DNA from: JBCAWW01 sp039024315
GTDB taxonomy: Bacteria; Bacteroidota; Bacteroidia; J057
DNA length: 6,893 bases
Assembly (NCBI GenBank): GCA_039024315.1
Contig: JBCCQN010000311.1
Coordinates: 1-6,893, forward strand
Direction of reading: 5' to 3'
Below the pieces are notes generated by a model. That model did no database searches, had not been told where the DNA came from, and saw only the letters and a list, made by a program, of their open reading frames with translations. The translations under genes and the position numbers were made by a program. Positions 6,398 to 6,893 of this stretch are shown piece after piece (position 1 is the stretch's first letter; every line of letters begins with the position of its first letter).

Positions 6398-6521
6398 AGT
6401 ATTTAGTAGTCAGTACTAAGTATATAGTATTTAGATGGAAGTAATAAAAAGTGAGAGAATTAATTCTCTTACCTACCAAATTCTATCTGCTTCCTACTTA
6501 ATACTTTCTACTTAATACTTT
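6398..6521. repeat. 14-base-period inverted repeat array
   Basis: The left arm has a 9-mer AGTAtTtAG-like unit at exact 14-base steps: AGTATTTAG (6398-6406), AGTACTAAG (6412-6420), AGTATTTAG (6426-6434) and a decayed AGTAATAAA (6440-6448). The right arm is a perfect 14-base tandem duplication, CTACTTAATACTTT at 6494-6507 and 6508-6521. Its reverse complement contains AGTATTAAG, the same 9-mer. The first two left units pair in register with the two right units (each 8 of 9), and a 16-base palindrome sits near the centre. The array fills most of the gap between the ABC permease and dioxygenase genes. Function is unknown. Confidence 0.65.
6446..6472 (-). terminator. Candidate intrinsic terminator after the ABC permease gene
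   Basis: Read on the minus strand, GTAAGAGAA (6472-6464) pairs with TTCTCTCAC (6459-6451) around a TTAA loop. This is a nine-pair stem with one wobble (6470/6453), followed at once by TTTTT (6450-6446) and ATTA. The order stem then T-run fits termination of transcripts leaving the ABC permease gene, whose stop is about 58 bases upstream. The stem is AT-rich, so strength is uncertain. On the plus strand no T-run follows. Confidence 0.5.
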
Positions 6522-6529
6522 TTTACGCT

Positions 6530-6893
6530 CTAATATCGCACCCAACGCCACAGTTCCTTAAAACTTGGCTTCTTGCCATACATTAGGATACCCGTCCTGT
6601 AGATTTTGCTTCCAAGCCATATACATCCTAAGAAGCCCAAGATCAATAAACTGATCGAGACAAGCACTTGCCAGCCCGGCACCTCAGTTGTAGACAAGCG
6701 CACCAGCATGGACATAGGCGAAGTAAAGGGAATCATCGAAAGCGTTACCGCCAAGGCAGAATTGGGGCTTTGGACGATATTCATCACTAAGATGGTCGGA
6801 ATCAAGAGCGGCAAGGAAATCGGCAGCGTCAATTGTTGGGCATCTTGTATATTGTCCACACTCGCCCCTGCGGCCGCAAAGAGAGAGCCATAC
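6530..6893 (-). CDS. ABC-2 type transporter permease (NatB-like), C-terminal part
   Basis: The frame stays open to the window edge, so the gene's 5' part is missing; a GTG at 6859 lies inside the coding frame and is not the start. The visible 120 or so residues begin YGSLFAAAGASVDNIQDAQQ and continue with a helix (LTLPISLPLLIPTILVMNIV), then MIPFTSPMSMLVRL, a last helix around WQVLVSISLLILGFLGCIWL and the tail KIYRTGILMYGKKPSFKELW. The phrases 'SMIPFTSP', 'KIYRxGILMYGKK' and 'KELWRW.RY' are ones I know from the C-terminus of NatB-type ABC permeases (COG1668) in Bacteroidota. It is an inner-membrane subunit that would work with an ATPase presumably encoded to the right, outside the window. The substrate is unknown; sodium or drug export is known for relatives. 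Confidence 0.88.
   Translation of the reverse strand, partial: YGSLFAAAGASVDNIQDAQQLTLPISLPLLIPTILVMNIVQSPNSALAVTLSMIPFTSPMSMLVRLSTTEVPGWQVLVSISLLILGFLGCIWLGSKIYRTGILMYGKKPSFKELWRWVRY

Noticed and set aside
6494..6521. 14-base tandem duplication as a CRISPR-like array
   Set aside because: The units are directly adjacent with no variable spacers and only two perfect copies, and no cas gene is present.
6530..6859. ABC permease fragment as a complete 109-residue protein starting at GTG 6859
   Set aside because: The frame remains open to the window edge and the extra residues (YGSLFAAAGAS) fit the family, so the gene is partial rather than short.

Overview
The window looks like a chromosomal segment of a Bacteroidota (Bacteroidetes) bacterium. 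The reasons are moderate-to-low GC by eye, genes without visible Shine-Dalgarno sequences, matches to the Bacteroidota -7 promoter element TAnnTTTG, a signal peptide that appears to be cut just before Gln, and protein types that resemble Bacteroidota versions (a 12-repeat TPR protein, a tryptophan 2,3-dioxygenase, a NatB-like ABC permease). A genus cannot be named from sequence alone.

Layout. Bases 1-79 (minus) encode the N-terminus of a probable IS630-type transposase, cut off by the window edge. A single plus-strand gene follows, a small VOC/glyoxalase-fold protein (215-595). GC-rich repeat DNA lies on both sides of it (151-185 and 748-825). Bases 596-898 contain no gene but hold three possible hairpins and separate the VOC gene from the convergent genes to its right. 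Every other gene is on the minus strand. In transcription order from the right edge these are an ABC-2 permease C-terminal part (6893-6530), tryptophan 2,3-dioxygenase (6368-5361), an EamA/DMT transporter (5364-4480), a TPR protein (4390-2984), an AraC-family regulator (2950-2147) and an exported beta-lactamase-fold serine hydrolase (2083-899).

How the genes may work together. The dioxygenase and the EamA transporter overlap by 4 bases (ATGA), so they are probably translationally coupled. A transporter for tryptophan, kynurenine or a related metabolite is a reasonable hypothesis. A candidate terminator inside an unusual 14-base-period inverted repeat array (6398-6521) probably separates the ABC gene from the dioxygenase. 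A good -7 element at 4444-4451 suggests a separate promoter for the TPR gene. The TPR, AraC and hydrolase genes are closely spaced (33 and 63 bases) and could be read together. The AraC protein may regulate the hydrolase, but nothing in the sequence proves it.

Overall this is mostly an ordinary chromosomal region. I did not find a clear undescribed system. The most unusual material is the intergenic DNA: the 14-base-period array, the palindromic GC-rich repeat with partial copies on the other side of the VOC gene, and two mutually exclusive hairpins. The two genes whose longest frames begin with TTG (TPR and dioxygenase) have better ATG starts just inside, which I used.
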